Part shown: positions 63,753 to 64,000 of the stretch, one piece after another
Numbering within the stretch: position 1 is the stretch's first letter
Layout: every line of letters starts with the position of its first letter
Origin: Alphaproteobacteria bacterium
GTDB taxonomy: Bacteria > Pseudomonadota > Alphaproteobacteria > Caulobacterales > Hyphomonadaceae
Length of the DNA stretch: 64,000 nucleotides
Assembly: GCA_018827375.1 (NCBI GenBank)
Contig: JAHJYW010000011.1
Span: 1-64,000, forward strand
Direction of reading: 5' to 3'
Made by a program: the position numbers and the translations under genes
The notes under the pieces: generated by a model
Database searches by the model: none
What the model was told of the DNA's origin: nothing
Seen by the model: only the letters and a program-made list of their open reading frames with translations

Positions 63753-63795
63753 CTTATATGCAGTGCAACAAGCTGGCGCAACCCGGCCTTGCGCC
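63753..63795 (-). promoter_or_regulatory. rpoZ promoter overlapped by an inverted repeat
   Basis: On the minus strand, -35 TTGCGC (63776-63781) and -10 TATAAG (63753-63758) are 17 bases apart and lie upstream of rpoZ. The -35 is one arm of a perfect inverted repeat GGCGCAA / TTGCGCC with 7-base spacer (63775-63795). It could be an operator for the whole rpoZ operon or a divergent element shared with the NYN gene. Confidence 0.55.
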
Positions 63796-63882
63796 TGAAA
63801 CGCAGCCTGAGTATGCCAGTTCTATAAGTATTTTCGGCGTTTTTATTAGCCTATACCCTATATTACCTGAGGAATTAAGCCA

Positions 63883-64000
63883 ATGGCCTTTTACAAGGAC
63901 GAGCGCCTGGCGCTGTTCATTGATGGCGCGAATCTCTATTCCGCGGCCCGCGCGGTGGATCTGGAGATCGATTTTCGTAAGCTTTTGAAGGAATTTCAGG
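63883..64000 (+). CDS. NYN domain protein (3' partial)
   Basis: The reading frame starts MAFYKDERLALFIDGANLYSAARAVDLEIDF and runs off the right edge. ALFIDGANLY is the first metal-ligand block of NYN/LabA-type PIN-like nuclease domains (TIGR00288 family). GAGGAA lies 9 bases upstream. It is divergent from rpoZ, an arrangement also seen in other alphaproteobacteria by recollection. Function as an RNase is likely but the catalytic core lies beyond the window. Confidence 0.88.
   Translation, partial: MAFYKDERLALFIDGANLYSAARAVDLEIDFRKLLKEFQ

Overview
The window is a 64 kb piece of a GC-rich alphaproteobacterial chromosome. I infer a Hyphomonadaceae-like (Hyphomonas-type) organism, from: the block rpoZ-rel-pyrE-pdxJ-acpS-rnc-era-recO; a motB lying apart from motA; bacterial Bpt; cysteine-free HemB; dispersed valine-degradation genes; and many alphaproteobacterial conserved families. 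This is a judgement from gene content, not a database match. Coding density is very high. I see no rRNA, tRNA, CRISPR array, prophage or insertion sequence.

Layout. 0-5.7 kb: a cytochrome b561-YceI fusion cut by the left edge, Sua5, a PaiB-like flavoprotein overlapping an FAD-linked oxidase, and an EEP nuclease-like protein. 6-9.3 kb: an exported DUF1800/DUF1501 pair. 9.3-18.3 kb: FMN hydroxy-acid oxidase, MutL, a lipoprotein cytochrome c, a broken beta-rich exported gene, a VOC protein behind a SoxR-like promoter, a MarR regulator, DUF805, 3-hydroxyisobutyryl-CoA hydrolase, a small PilZ protein and a TauD-type dioxygenase. 18.3-24.4 kb: a large zinc protease, a lipoprotein, isobutyryl-CoA dehydrogenase, GNAT and HemB. 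24.4-34 kb is the most accessory-looking part: an AT-richer von Willebrand A membrane protein, a TetR/PF10118 divergent pair, a soluble winged-helix/TolB/TPR regulator, a cytochrome c'/cytochrome b pair, an UrcA-like protein and an AT-rich orphan with a HEPN-like motif. 34-41 kb: AraC regulator, GMC oxidoreductase, nitroreductase, flavodoxin, GNAT, DUF1801, DUF389 and a hydroxyisobutyrate-type dehydrogenase. 41-52.6 kb: MotB, SLC13 permease plus Bpt, a TRAP transporter operon with an aminotransferase, LemA, an ArsR/AHSA1 pair, sirtuin and pirin. 52.7-57 kb: ParC, extensin-like, MAPEG, GST. 57-63.7 kb: the conserved stringent-response/nucleotide/cofactor/RNA-processing operon on the minus strand. 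At the right edge a NYN protein begins.

How genes work together. Three separated genes (15966-17027, 21609-22748, 40118-40981) fit successive steps of valine breakdown. The TRAP operon probably imports a 2-oxo acid that its aminotransferase can use. The last operon joins transcription (omega), (p)ppGpp, pyrimidine and PLP synthesis, ACP activation, RNase III, ribosome assembly (Era) and repair (RecO). It lacks lepB between acpS and rnc.

No obvious large new defence or mobile system is present. The most useful leads are regulatory: a perfect 22-bp SoxR-like palindrome inside a 19-bp-spaced promoter (14322-14352), a perfect inverted repeat over the ArsR/AHSA1 starts, paired palindromes between the HIBYL-CoA hydrolase and PilZ genes, and repeated use of one tetranucleotide as stop codon for both genes of convergent pairs. 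Two AT-rich orphans (24464-26083 and 32537-33220) are the best candidates for undescribed function.
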